Source: Lucifuga dentata
Taxonomy: Eukaryota; Chordata; Actinopteri; Ophidiiformes; Bythitidae
Direction of reading: 5' to 3'
DNA: 64,000 nucleotides
Assembly (NCBI GenBank): GCA_014773175.1
Contig: VXCM01002542.1
Span: 1-64,000 of the forward strand
The notes below the pieces were generated by a model that did no database searches, was not told the DNA's origin, and saw only the letters and a program-made list of their open reading frames with translations. Position 1 is the stretch's first letter. Each line of letters begins with the position of its first letter. Shown one piece after another: positions 11,831 through 22,634 of the stretch. The position numbers were made by a program, and so were the translations under genes.

Positions 11831-13329
11831 CTGAGCAAAACACCAAAGAAAGACATGAATAAAAAGCCCTGAAAGCATCATAAAAAAAATAAATATGAGA
11901 TATAAGGGGGCAGCTATACTTTGAGAGGAAAAGGGTACGTATTTAAAAAAGGTAGAAAACAAAGTATAAAACAATGATATAGCAATGCAATATCATGCTG
12001 ATATAAAAATGTAGAAATGATAAAATGGCAAAAGAGAGATGAAAAGCTATAGAATACTGTAAAATACATAAAACTAAATAACCATTTCTCACAAGTTTTA
12101 ACTGACTTTATTAATGGTTAATGAAGGATTCATTAATGCTTTAATGACAAGTAATAAGCCACTGCTTGTGAAAAATTACTTTAAAGGGTCAAGAGTCTCT
12201 TTTTTGATAACCCATTTGATTTGCAGTTATTGTAGTAACTCACTGCTAACAATTTTTCCACCACAATACTCCATACACTGTGCAGTGTTAAATATTAATA
12301 AGCTGTTCATAAATTGATTTTGGTTCTGTTGCTCTGCTGTCTTTTCTAGAAAGTAAGAGGTCAAACTGTCAGATGGAAGGTCTTCCTGATGAATTGAAGA
12401 GCCAAAAGACAAAGCAAGAGACATATGCTGGAGCCAAAGGAAAGTTTAGAATTTGGCCACCAAAAGTTTTCTGAATTGTTTCTTATTGGACATTAATAAA
12501 TAAGTTATTAACCATTAATAACACCACTACTTACAACTTGCATCCCCTTCATAAAGTATGCCTTGTACTGGTACTGAAACTGTATATATTGTGTTGTGAT
12601 GAACCATAAACATTACATTGTTAGTCTCTGACCTGGTGCTGTAAACACACTTCCTCCTTAAGTGGAATTAAATCCAAACTGGAGTTAAAAGTGTCTGTAT
12701 CATTTAGTCTGCAGCACTGGATTCCTTCTGGGCACTATCAGTCTCCCTGATTAGCCTCAACCCACTTCTCCTTATCTCACCTTTGCTTCCATCAGTCTCC
12801 TGCTATGATTTCTCCTCCCTTTACCTTTGTGCTTCTGAACTCAACTGCTCTCCTTCTCATCTGTCTATTCATCTTTTCTTCACCCTTTGGTTCAGCCCTA
12901 ACATAAATCTACCTCCACACCGCCTCCATTTTCTGTTCTTAAAGCCTGCTCTCTAATTACAGGGCTGCTACTCTTACAATCATTTAATAGTGCTTCTCTC
13001 CTTATCCTCCCCTCAATCACTGCCCTGCTGATGACTGTAAGCTTGTACTAAACAGCCTGTCTGAAGCTAATGCCAAGGGGGAGGATTTACTGCTTGGGCT
13101 AAGGGTTGTGTTAGCGGTGCACTTCAGCATCAACACTGCTTTAACTGTATTTGGGAGCCAGGAGACAACCCCCACCCCCTGGATCAAATAAATACAAGAC
13201 AGAGTTCACATACCTGCATATTTGTGCGCAAACACACACAGTACACCTCAGATTGCACATATTAGATTTTTCTGAGGATTAGCTTTGATCAGAATCATAG
13301 AATCAACATCAATTGTGCATAATTACTTC

Positions 13330-13500
13330 CCCCAAGGAGGCAATGTACTGGTTAGCAGGATTACTCAAAAAATGATGAACCAATTCTGGCTAAACTTGGT
13401 GGAACGGTGTAGCATGGTCTTGGAAAGACTCCATTAAATTTTGGCTCCAATTTGGAACTGTATTGTGGAATTATTGAGTGAGAGTGGGAGAGAGGGCTTT
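13330..13500 (+). repeat. Dispersed repeat fragment ('gttagcaggattactcaaaaa')
   Basis: The text 'tagcaggattactcaaaa..atgaaccaattctggctaaacttggtgg' resembles a widespread fish repeat whose members carry 'agcaggattactcaaaaagttatgg'. Family and boundaries are not determined. Confidence 0.45.
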
Positions 13501-13699
13501 TTTAAAAATATATATACTTATGTCAATTTTTTCAAAAGTAATACACCAATCTGAATTAAAAAAAAAAAAAAANAAAAAAAAAAAAAAAAGAAAGAAAACA
13601 GGTACGTCTATCCCATGATAGACTATCAAGAGTGGCATTATGGTCCAAATCTGGATTTTAAAAAAACAAACAAAAAAACTACCATTTCTTTCATTGTCA

Positions 13700-13700
<1 letters not shown>

Positions 13701-13739
<39 letters not shown>
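13701..13739. repeat. (ATT)n microsatellite
   Basis: Thirteen ATT units directly left of the MITE at 13759. Confidence 0.9.
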
Positions 13740-13758
13740 GTAGTTTCTTTCTCGTTAG

Positions 13759-14081
13759 TACAGAGCCCCAGAGGGGACATTAGTGAAAAAAAATATAAGA
13801 TGTAGCCACAACTTAGTAATGCATGGCCACAAGCTATTAAGTTGTGGTCATACCTGAGTATCACATGGCCACGCAATACTTAACACGTGGCCATGTGATA
13901 CTAATGCATGGCTACAAGATATTTAAAGTGTGGCCACGAGATACTACAGCATGCTTTAAGTATCTTGTGGCCACACTTTAGTATCTTGTGGCCACGCTTT
14001 AAGTATCTCAAGGCCACACATTACTAAGTCATGGCCACGCCTTATATTTTTTTCCACAAATGTCACCCCAGGGGCTCTGTA
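13759..14081. mobile_element. MITE with TACAGAGCCCC termini and internal GTGGCCAC palindromes
   Basis: The left end TACAGAGCCCC and right end GGGGCTCTGTA are perfect 11-bp inverted repeats with further similarity inside (GGGGACA against GGGGTGACA in inverted sense). The flanks are the same 6 bases, CGTTAG, at 13753-13758 and 14082-14087, consistent with a target-site duplication. The interior is about eleven blocks of TGGCCAC or its reverse, spaced 20-30 bp and joined by 'agtatct' or 'taagtat' segments in alternating orientation. There is no coding potential. The superfamily is uncertain. Confidence 0.8.
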
Positions 14082-15258
14082 CGTTAGACCAGCATTTTAT
14101 TAGAAAACAAATCTTGTCTAAGCTTGCTCTAACGAGTGCCCTTCTAGTTTAACATACAAACTACTGGACTAAAAAAAGAGATTTAATGAATAAAGTGCTG
14201 TTGCTGTATTTCTATTGGGCACTGGCGTTATTAGGAATGTGTCAGAATTCCTGTTTATATGTGGCATGTCGTTTCAGTTTGACAAGGTCACTTGTGAAAA
14301 GGCTTTTATATTTTTTCCTCCACATGATATATTGCTCCTCTGGTTAAAAAAAAAAAAAAAAAAAANAAAAAAAAAAAAAAAAAAACACTTAGGCTTACAA
14401 TGTACCTTGAGGAACTGTATGATTGAGGTGGGATGAAATGTAAAGAAAAATCATAGGAAATGAATGAAAGCGATAGCAACACATTATCAAGAAACAATAG
14501 ACATCTATGCATTTTAATGCAACACTCCAGCTACAGTCAAGTGTAAATATGAATAATAAATAAAGGTCTAGTGAACAAAGCACTACTTTGCACATTATTT
14601 CTTGGTCAAACAAACATTTTTTTTTTTTTTATCATAACTGACATCATGATAAATCAATACATGTGGCTGGATTCATGATGGCATTGGGCCAGATATCTGG
14701 GAGCTACTCCATGTGCTAATAAATTCTCCCAGTCTGTTCTGTGTCATAAATTTGGCAAAGGATTTATTCAGATGAAAATTTGTTCTCCAACACATAGGCT
14801 CTCATTGCTGTAAGTTCTTCCACACGTTTTATCTACATCTGCTCACAAATAAATGCTGTATATTCAAATTCATCTTTATCACCTTCTCCACTTGCAATGT
14901 ACTGTGCCCTGGCCTTTTTATCTGCTCTATCCTGTTACTGAAACTTTTTTAATTTCCCGAAAGACAATTAAAATTACTATAAGCATTGAATGGTTTTGTA
15001 ATTAAAGAAAACTCAAGAGAGGTGGAAGGATACATGGGCAGAGTAAGAAACAAATAGCAACAATGAAGAATGAAAGATGAAGTGAGAGAGAGGGCGGAGG
15101 TGGTGGTGAGAAAAACAGACATGATTGGCCAAAAATAGAAACCAATTCCAGAGGAGGAATGGAAACACTGGTACATCTGAAAGGGTGAGTTAAAAGGGGG
15201 GAAATAGAGGAGTGATGGATCCTAGAAGAGAAGAACTTATAACTTTCAAGTCCACATT

Positions 15259-15273
15259 ATCAAATAATGCATC
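15259..15273 (+). repeat. Target-site duplication of RTE-like LINE, left copy
   Basis: ATCAAATAATGCATC, identical to 16130-16144. Confidence 0.9.
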
Positions 15274-16129
15274 TTCTTCTTTTCCTTTCGGCTTTCCCTT
15301 CAGGGGTCACCACAGCGAATCATCTGCCTCCATCTAACCCTATCCTCTGCCTCCTCTTCTCTCACACCAACTAACTTCATGTCCTCTTTCACTACATCCA
15401 TAAATCTCCTCTTTGGTCTTCCTCTAGGCCTCCTGCCTGGCAGTTCCAACCTCAGCATCCTTCTACCGATATGTTCACTATCCCTCCTCTGTACATGTCC
15501 AAACCATCTCAGTCTGGCCTCTCTGACTTTATCTCCAAAACATCTAACATGCGCTGTCCCTCTGATGTACTCGTTCCTGATCCTATCCATCCTCGTCACT
15601 CCCAAAGAGAACCTCAGCATTTTAGTCTCTGCTACCTCTAGCTCTGCCTCCTGTCTTTTCCTCAGTGCCACTGTCTCTAAGCCATACAACATCGCTGGTC
15701 TCACCACCGTTTTGTACACCTTTCCTTTCATTCTTGCCGAGACTCTTTTGTCACACATCACACCTGACACTTTTCTCCACCCATTCCAACCTGCTTGCAC
15801 ACGTTTCTTCACCTCTTTTCCACACTCTCCATTGCTCTGGACTGTGGACCCTAAGTACTTAAAATCCTCCACCTTCTTTATCTCTATTCCCTGTAACCTC
15901 ACCATTCCACTTGAGTCCCTCTCATTCACAGCCATGTATTCTGTCTTGCTGCGGCTAACCTTCATTCCTCTCCTTTCCAGGGCATATCTCCACCTCTCTA
16001 GGTTTTCCTCCACCTGCTCCCTGCTCTCACTACAGATCACAATGTCATCTGCAAACATCATAGTCCAAGGGGATTCTTGTCTAACCTCATCTGTCAACCT
16101 GTCCATCACTACAGCCAATAATAATAATA
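15274..16129 (-). mobile_element. 5'-truncated RTE-like LINE insertion with perfect TSD
   Basis: The element lies between two copies of a 15-bp duplication and carries the 3' part of a reverse transcriptase gene on the minus strand. The 3' end is A/G-rich (GGAAAAGAAGAAG). At the 5' junction there is an (ATT)n-like stretch (16117-16130) that could be filler or target sequence. The perfect TSD and uninterrupted ORF indicate a young insertion. It sits in a syt7 intron in the sense orientation. Clade assignment to RTE-like is from the protein style, not a phylogeny. Confidence 0.9.
15300..16118 (-). CDS. Reverse transcriptase C-terminal part (non-LTR retrotransposon)
   Basis: A 272-residue open frame without internal stops. 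It begins just upstream of the RT catalytic motif (MMFADDIVIC, FADD codons at 16044-16055). It then reads FKYLGSTVQSNG (RT thumb region of RTE-like LINEs), a connection region with RMDRIRNEYIRGTA, and a C-terminal LRWFGHVQRR..GRRPRGRPKRRF basic segment before the stop. The endonuclease and the RT fingers and palm before FADD are missing, so the protein cannot be functional. The start codon is arbitrary because the element is 5' truncated. Copies of this family are abundant in fish genomes (established knowledge). The opposite strand carries a 270-codon shadow ORF. Confidence 0.9.
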   Translation of the reverse strand: MAVVMDRLTDEVRQESPWTMMFADDIVICSESREQVEENLERWRYALERRGMKVSRSKTEYMAVNERDSSGMVRLQGIEIKKVEDFKYLGSTVQSNGECGKEVKKRVQAGWNGWRKVSGVMCDKRVSARMKGKVYKTVVRPAMLYGLETVALRKRQEAELEVAETKMLRFSLGVTRMDRIRNEYIRGTAHVRCFGDKVREARLRWFGHVQRRDSEHIGRRMLRLELPGRRPRGRPKRRFMDVVKEDMKLVGVREEEAEDRVRWRQMIRCGDP

Positions 16130-16144
16130 ATCAAATAATGCATC
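16130..16144 (+). repeat. Target-site duplication of RTE-like LINE, right copy
   Basis: ATCAAATAATGCATC, identical to 15259-15273. Confidence 0.9.
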
Positions 16145-17492
16145 ATGAATCTAATTCTCATTCTGTTTTGCAAAAACTGAAAGCCTGCTAATTTTCAGAT
16201 TGAATTTCTCAAGCAGGGACCAATGACTCATTCATTATTTGTGTAAACAATTTATAATATCTGAAGTCCAAACAAGAGGTAAATATTAAGTAATATATAT
16301 ATATATATTCCTAACTAGTTTCCACATAACCAATCACAATATCAAAGCAAGAATGAATGAATAAATAAACAAATGAATGAATGAATGAGTGAAGGAAGGA
16401 ATTTGTGGTTCTATGAGCAACTTTGTATCTGTAACCTAAACTGGAACATTATTACAGTGTAAACAAATCATTCAGGAAACCCAGTGCAAAACATTGTTTG
16501 GTTATCTAGGGTACAATGTATGTACAGGCATTATTCATTGGGTCTCTCCAATGTGCTACTGATATACAACAATGAAGTGAGAAAAATTATTTCAAGCACC
16601 GGAAGATTACAGGAGTAAAAGTTTGATTCATTTTCTGCATTGATGATATGTGACTGGTGGTTGGAGCATTTTGAGGTTTGGATGAATGTGAATCTCTCCC
16701 AGCTGAACATTTGCATAATATATGAATAACTGCTTTGAAAATAATGGTTCAAAGTTAAAGGCTGAGTGAATAACGAGAAAAGTTAACTTTTGCTCCCAAG
16801 ATGCTTTGCAGTAACACTGCAGAAACATCCAGTAATTTAAATTTTGGTTCAGCATACAGGTAGTGCTGAAGGTAGAGTAGAACTCTTTACAATCTATTTG
16901 CTTTGACATTCTAGATCACTTCTGAATCAATTTCTTACTTGCTACAACTGTGATTTGTGGATCTGTTCTGCATGTTAATCATAGTAACAGCCACTGAGGG
17001 GCTCATGAGTATTGTACTATTGAGAACCGTCCAGCAAACTAACTTGAAGGAACAAATTTTGAAATATTTTCAGCTAATGGCCATAACATAACCCTATTGC
17101 ATCACTAAATTATCCTAGAGGTGAAGAACAAGGAGGGTTAAATTTAAAGGGGGGCTCCACCAATATTAAATTCTGTTTACTGGTCTTAGGAGCCCTATTG
17201 AGCATGTGTAATCGACTGTATGAAGGCTTTTGTGGTTGTAGAGGGACTGTGCAAAGTCAGGGAAACTGACCTCTATGACATCACAAGGGTGCTGATACTA
17301 AAGACATCAGTTTTGAAAATCAAAGTCTCTTCTAAGAGTTGGGTATGTTGAATTCACTATAAAGGTCATGGAGAAGTTTTATTTTTCAAACTTGTAGTCT
17401 ACTATAACTTGAAAAATAGACTATAAAGCCAGACTACAAGTCCTGTGCTAGTGTCTAGAAGGCTGAAGTTAAGTCGATGGACTGGAAAAAAA

Positions 17493-18020
17493 GCTTGAAA
17501 ACGTTTCGCCATTCATCCAAAAGGCTTCTTCAGTTCTAATTGTTGCAATAACAGGTTATAGTTTACTCCAAAAAGGCGGAATGTGGCCATGACAGTTTTG
17601 TCCCACTGGGACGTGGTTGAGTCCAGGTACGTTCTGTACTGAACCATGCTCACATCACCATCAGCCCTGTGTAGGTGCTGTAATCTGTTACTGTGTTTTT
17701 TCTATTGGGTGAGGAAGAGAGACAATGATTGTAATTCCTTCCCTGACCTGGGCCAAAATTATGCCAGACCTTTACTGTACTTAATGTCTCCCTTTCGTCC
17801 TTACATCTGTGGTGGGGTGGGAGTGGTTTGGGGAAATGCCACCCCACAGCCGTTAGGGCAACATTGCAAATGACAAATGATGTCTCAACCCTCCTCCCCT
17901 GTTTAAGGAAGGTTTATCCAGTTTGACATAAATGGCCTCTTTTACAATCCTCTCAAGCCATCTGTCCTCTGTCTAAAATACAGACATTCTGCTCCTCAAA
18001 GCTGTATTTCTTACATTTGT
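17493..18020 (-). pseudogene. Penelope-like retroelement 3' fragment (GIY-YIG endonuclease remnant)
   Basis: On the minus strand, about 18015 down to 17875, the translation reads FEEQNVCILD, then after a frameshift WLERIVKEAIYVKLDKPS and LNRGGGLRHHLS. This matches the conserved 'EDRWFERGVKEAIYV..PSLNRGGGLRHHLSP' block that follows the GIY-YIG endonuclease in fish Penelope-like elements (from memory). The downstream part (17540-17493) is the familiar fish repeat 'gaagcc..ttggatga..ggcgaaacgt..tcaagc'. The fragment is frameshifted and dead. The exact 5' end is unclear. Confidence 0.65.
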
Positions 18021-18025
18021 CTAAA

Positions 18026-18039
18026 GCAGGGGTCGCCAA
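18026..18039 (+). other. hAT-like terminal sequence CAGGGGTCGCCAAC
   Basis: CAGGGGTCGCCAAC resembles the terminal inverted repeat of many hAT elements. No matching right end was found in the next 500 bases, so this is a fragment or a coincidence. Confidence 0.3.
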
Positions 18040-19173
18040 CTGTTGTTATACAGAAGACCAGTTTTTATTGATATAAACTAATGACAAATTATCAATGTCA
18101 GTGAAATACATGGGCTTGAAGAGTGTTTCCTCTGGGATTTAGTTTTGGTTGCTGATGAGTGATGAGTGACTGATAGCTTTGCACCATGTGTGGCAGAGTG
18201 AGTGAGAAAGATGCTGCACACAGTTTTTTTTTTTTTTAAATACTGTATTGAAGCTAGAGTTTAAATGTACACTTTATACATAGGTTAGGCTCTATTTTTA
18301 GCTATTTTTTTTCTGTGTACCTTTGAGTGAGAATGTTTTTTCCTTGTCGACTTGCAGCCCAGCAACGTATGGTCCGTGGCCTAGTCATTGGGGATGTCTA
18401 GTCAAAAGCACCAACAGGAAGTAATCATTGTGATGTCATAGGTCAGTTTCCTAATGTGCATAAACTAAATTTGATGTGTAAAATCAATGGAGTCCTCCTT
18501 AAAAAAAAAAAAAAAAAAAAAACTTTTAAAATGTGATTTGACAAGGGACAAAAATGTGTGCAGGACCCACAGGTCCGCCCCACTTTGCTACAATATTTAT
18601 CAAAAAATTTAGCCTTTATTGGCTATCCACATTGTGAAGTCAGGCAAACATCTCACAGACAAATTATTGTATAAATACAGTATTTATGGGGTCGACCTAG
18701 GCTCAAACTTCATCACTCCCACTGAGAATATATTTACAGCTCAACACAGTGGGAAGCTGAGGGAGTGATGTAACGAACTCCCCCAAAGGGAAACCTACAA
18801 TGGAAGACTCCAGATGGATGCTGGTGTTGAAGTGGAGATGATGAAATGCTACAATACTGAGCAGCAAAGTGAGCAGTGAAGCAGAAGAAAAGGCAGCAGC
18901 AGGAGTTAGCTCTGCACTGGCAGCTTAAACAGAAACCACCTCACTACAAAGAGAGACCTGTGTATGTGCTGCGCTGACTAGAGTGTGTCATGTCCGAGTG
19001 TCGCAGCATGACCTGAGTTGTCTGCATGAACTTGCAGACCTCCCCCACAACAGTATTTGGCTATGTATCTTATTCCAAAAGAGCATTACAAATCCAAAAT
19101 AAGACCACAAAATGGCATTTGGCTTGTTGGTTTTCTTATGTTTTATAAATTTCATATAAAGACCAAATTTTGC

Positions 19174-20340
19174 TTAAAAGAGCAGATCATGATTTTGTAT
19201 GTTTGAACCCAATAAATACAACCCACATACACGTTACATTACCGCCAACCATTTTCCAAAACTTGAGATAGGTTATCCATCACAGCAAACCAAATGTTAT
19301 TATTTTTTTATTGAAGTTAACCTTTTAATCTGATTTTGACCTGCAAATTTAGATTTTTAAAGAAACCCGTGTATAAGCCGACCCTCTGATGTATCAATTT
19401 ATTTGTTTAGCAAATGACCTGTTTTTCTGGGTACTGCCATAGGCTTCTTGTGATTTTCTGAAAATAATCCACGTACCCGTACCGGTAAACAGCTGATTAC
19501 CATAACTGACATTAGCTGACATTAACTTTTCCGGCTCCTCTTCCTTGTCTGAATCGCCATTCATTCCAATCCTGCTGGATGTGTCTTGACATGTTACACA
19601 TACAATCGATGCTCTTTTACTCTTCTGAATCCGTGTAGTTTCCATTCTGTGTTGTATCTATCTTAAGCTTCTTTCTAATAAAGCACAAAACATGTCGAAG
19701 GAGACTACCATATAACATTACTGTACCGGTGTATGAAATAGCATTTTTATAAGGTCGTCTCTGATCGGCCCATTCTATTGTCTTTGACCAACCACAACTG
19801 TGTTTACCGGACGCTGCAAATGGCTGCTGTAAAATGTGCTTGATTGCTTTGTCAGGAAAAAACTCATTCTAAGGTATGATTTAAATATTTCCATGGGTAA
19901 TGGTAATGGGTAGTATTTCCACCCCATGAAATTTCCTTCTCTGGGATTAAATTTGAATTACTCACATATAAGCCAGCCCCCAATTTGCGTTGTAAAATTT
20001 GGAAATAAAAACTCGGCTTATAGTCGAGTATATATGGTACTTAATTCAACCAGTCCAACATGAGCTGCACAAGAAAATATATGTCTCCGCTAGGAAACAC
20101 AGTCCCAGGAACTTTTGCTGAGAAATTAAACATAGCCATACCTTCTACGCATGTGAGTTTGCAGGTGAAACACTGAATTTTAAGGTGGGTATATCACCTG
20201 AACTTTTGATTTTGGAAGATCAGGGGATTTGGAAAAAAAAAAAAAATAGTTTTATGTTTTGGAAAATGATTGTCAATAACATAATAAATGCAGGTAGTAT
20301 TTGGGCTTAAACATGCATAATCACTGGAGTGATCCTTTAA
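19174..20340. mobile_element. TTAA-flanked inverted-repeat element, copy D (about 1.17 kb)
   Basis: The left arm reads TTAAAAGAGCAGATCATGAT followed by 'tttgtatgtttgaacccaata'. The reverse complement of the right arm reads TTAAAGGATCACTCCAGTGAT followed by 'tatgcatgtttaagcccaaata'. Both arms continue into the 'gtaacgt/ataac..cattttcc' block. The core (about 19360-20040) is foreign: 'gtataagccgaccct' near the left and 'actcggcttatagtcgagtatatatgg' at its right edge, in inverted sense, mark a second nested element. No intact ORF. Confidence 0.7.
19360..20040. mobile_element. Nested element with 'tataagccga' inverted ends
   Basis: Left 'gtgtataagccgaccc' and right 'cggcttatagtcgagtatatatgg' are inverted relatives. 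This resembles the widespread vertebrate 'actcgcatataagccga' DNA-transposon terminus (from memory). The ends are eroded and no transposase is seen. Confidence 0.45.
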
Positions 20341-21366
20341 TTTCTAAATCTCAGGACATGGTCTCCCAACTGCTGAAAGACATTGGGGCTTTGGTATACT
20401 AAATGTGAGTCTTCAGCCAGTTGTTTACTTCCATTGTCTGTCATGTCATGCTGGTTAGGTAGCCTACAAACAACATGTGAGAGCTTGTTCACTGGCAGCA
20501 GCTGCCCACAATAAGAGCCACAGGGATTCAACCATGTGGACTAGTGAACAAAACAATCGAAGCATAAACAGACAATCACTACAACAACTAAATCTAAGTT
20601 ATTATTGTTTTCTGATGCTGGTAAAGGTTTGGAAAATGGGGTCTTATTCAAAGAAGCAGATTTATCAAACTATCTGGATAACTTTGCTGTGTAACACTCA
20701 GAATGCCCATGTTCCAGATTTGAGAGGGTTACAGGTTCTAGTTGTCCAGATAACTTGGTAAAGTTACTTCTTGGAATAGAAAGGAACACAAAAATACTGG
20801 CAGCTCATTGGATATGGTGACACACAGCGCCAACCTGGATGAAATTCAGTAGCATTTGTTCAAGTTGCCAAAATATTTCATGTTTAATATTGGCCTACGA
20901 ATACTGTTCAAATGCTCTTTACAACACACTTTGAGTGAACACAGCTGTTACTCTAAATGAACAAACAAACTATTTTTGTAAAATTCTGTCAGCTTGTTTT
21001 GTTTGAAACTCTTGAAACTGTCACAGCTCTCAGTAAATTAGAGGAGTCTGAGAATCTGTGGTGATTAATTTTTTCTAAAACTGTCTTGATATCAGCAGGT
21101 GGAGGGGAAGTCGCTTATGTAAAAATGGCATTTGTTTCAAAGTGAGGATGCTCTCAGGAGTCAAGAGCCTTTAACCAGCAGCTCTTCATGCATCACGGAG
21201 CATTGTAATGCCAAAGAACAGCTGGTCTCTCATTCAGCCTTTCCGTAAACGCAACAGTGCTATTCGTAATGCCTTTAGAAGCTCATACTCATTGATATCC
21301 ACACCATACAATTGTTGTGCCTACCGCTGCCCCCCCATGCGTGCCCCCTGTCCCCATGCCACTCAC

Positions 21367-21567
21367 TTGCTGCACCGTAGACCTCCGGCATGCAAGTGGC
21401 TCTGGACCGTCTGCCACCTCCCAGTCTTGGTGCCCCCTGTTATCATGCTTCGAATGCTGTCACTGCGACTCGGCCCTGCCCCAGTCCCAGACCCAGCACC
21501 ACCCCCGCACTCACTGGCCCCCGGTGAGGGTACAGCACCACCCTGCCCACCCTTATCCACAGCCCCA
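21367..21567 (-). CDS. syt7: Synaptotagmin-7 linker exon 2
   Basis: A 201-bp exon (67 codons, phase 2 to 2). The acceptor is CATTCCTCCCAG before 21567 and the donor GTGAGT after 21367. The translation starts GAVDKGGQGG, passes through a Gly/Ser/Ala-rich stretch, and ends GRWQTVQSHLHAGGLRCS plus a split AA. Mammalian SYT7 has GRWRTVQSHLAAGKLNLS N at this point (from memory). The acceptor was chosen because AA+T joins the previous exon as Asn-Gly, matching the mammalian LN-GT junction. An upstream poly-U tract ending in TAC has no AG. The Gly/Ser-rich N-terminal half is poorly conserved and probably disordered. The next exon continues SN-FGD. Confidence 0.9.
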
Positions 21568-21810
21568 CTGGGAGGAATGGTGGGGTCATCGTAGACAGAA
21601 AAATAAAACGAACAGACAGAGAAAAAGACGACCAACAGACGATACAGAGTGAGAGAGAGAGAGATGGAGAGACGGACAGAGAAAGAGTCGGAGAGCAAAA
21701 ATTATTATTAGTAAGGTTAGTCAAACCAATGAATAACCTGTCAAGTCAGACACTTCACAGAGTGTCAGTCCAGCCACAGGCGTCCAACACAAAGACACCT
21801 GGAACGCAGC

Positions 21811-21843
21811 TTACTATCTCACTGCTGGTCAGTGAGATAGTAA
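21811..21843. repeat. Perfect 14-bp inverted repeat flanking Harbinger element
   Basis: TTACTATCTCACTG, loop CTGGT, CAGTGAGATAGTAA. Its last three bases are the TAA duplicated by the element at 21844. Confidence 0.95.
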
Positions 21844-22634
21844 GGCCGGATTAACATGACAAGCGTTGAGCGTTGCGCTGACCTGGGCGTTCCATTATTG
21901 TGTATTGGGAGCTGAGCGGTGACTCCTAACGTCGCATCACATCACCTTGAGTGCTGCGTGACGCTCAGATTCTCCGTTTTGACACGGTGCTCAAAGTTCA
22001 GTTAAATGAACTCAATGTTCATTTAAATGAACTTTGACCTTTCCAACGCTGACCTTTCCAACACGCAACCAATCAGAGCACTGCTGTACGTCATGTAACT
22101 AGAAGCGCCACAACAATGGAGGAGAAGCTTGTAATCTGCAGAGTATACAACACAACTTTAAAATTGTATCATGATCTGGTAAAAAAAAAAAAAAAAAAAA
22201 NAAAAAAAAAAAAAAAAAAAGAAAAAAGAAAAAAAAGCCGCTTGCATGGCAAAATGTCAGCAGTCAGAGAGGGAAAGAGGGACATCAGGTTTGGAAATTG
22301 TTAATATGTCTGCACTGTGAGGTTTCATGCACGCATGTTTGCTGTTTTTTTGCTTTTCTTCTCCTAATAAGAAGAGCATTTTTGTTTTTTGTGATGTCCA
22401 TACTGCTACCTGAGTCGAAACTGAAATCCGATTTTAACTACGAATGTGCAAAGATTGCATCTAGGCTACATCCTGTCTTTACAGTCCATGGTAACCGTTA
22501 AATTGTCATTAGCAACGAGTGCTTCCTATCAGTGCGAGGCTGAGCGGTGCTGCTCAGATTCTGCTCATGTGCAAGCAGAATGCTGAACACCCAAGTAAGC
22601 GGCAACGCTCAACGCTTGTCATGTGAATCCGGCC
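21844..22634 (+). mobile_element. PIF-Harbinger-like DNA transposon with TAA target duplication
   Basis: The left end GGCCGGATTAACATGACAAG continues CGTTGAGCGTTGC. The reverse complement of the right end is the same for 33 bases with one difference (AAC against CAC). TAA flanks both sides (21841-21843 and 22635-22637), the 3-bp TWA duplication typical of PIF-Harbinger. Inside, ATG at about 22116 opens MEEKLVICRVYNTTLKLYHDL, which looks like the start of a Myb/MADF-type Harbinger accessory protein, before a poly-A contig join at 22201. Most of the coding region is missing, so the copy is non-autonomous. The N could hide unassembled sequence. Confidence 0.85.
22116..22178 (+). pseudogene. Start of Harbinger Myb/MADF-like protein (remnant)
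   Basis: About 21 codons from an ATG in good context (aacaATGgag): MEEKLVICRV then YNTTLKLYHDL. It runs into a poly-A tract with an N. A helix-rich start with a MEEKL/VYN pattern is typical of the MADF domain protein partnering Harbinger transposase (family knowledge); nothing downstream supports a longer frame. Confidence 0.4.

Larger units (their letters stand above)
17144..18502. mobile_element. TTAA-flanked element with long inverted ends, carrying nested insertions
   Basis: The left end is TTAAAGGGGGGCTCCACCAAT and the reverse complement of the right end is TTAAGGAGGACTCCATTGAT. Further in, both arms carry 'gaaactgacctatgacatcaca'-like sequence (about 17260-17290, inverted at about 18430-18455), so the inverted repeats span 100-150 bp. 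The interior contains a Penelope-like retroelement remnant and a hAT-like terminus. The TTAA ends resemble those of copies A-E but the arms differ, so this is a second family. Confidence 0.6.
11831..21366 (-). other. syt7 intron between linker exons 2 and 3 (TE-rich, about 9.5 kb)
   Basis: It contains a dispersed repeat (13330-13500), an (ATT)n tract, a palindromic MITE (13759-14081), an RTE-like LINE (15274-16129), a nested TTAA element (17144-18502) and another TTAA element (19174-20340). Poly-A gaps lie at 13573 and 14366. No host coding sequence is visible in 11831-13329, 14100-15258, 16145-17143, 18503-19173 or 20341-21366. Confidence 0.8.

Noticed and set aside
14215..14512. Poly-Lys/poly-Phe frames at 14.3 kb, 22.1 kb, 29.7 kb and 37.6 kb
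   Set aside because: Translations of poly-A/T tracts containing N joins.
15379..16191. 270-codon plus-strand open frame
   Set aside because: It is the antisense shadow of the RTE-like reverse transcriptase on the minus strand, which has recognisable FADD and thumb motifs.
21568..21610. Unusual TAC-ending (U12-like) acceptor for syt7 linker exon 2
   Set aside because: The U-rich tract ends in TAC, but a normal CCCAG acceptor 20 bases downstream gives the right phase and the conserved Asn-Gly junction.
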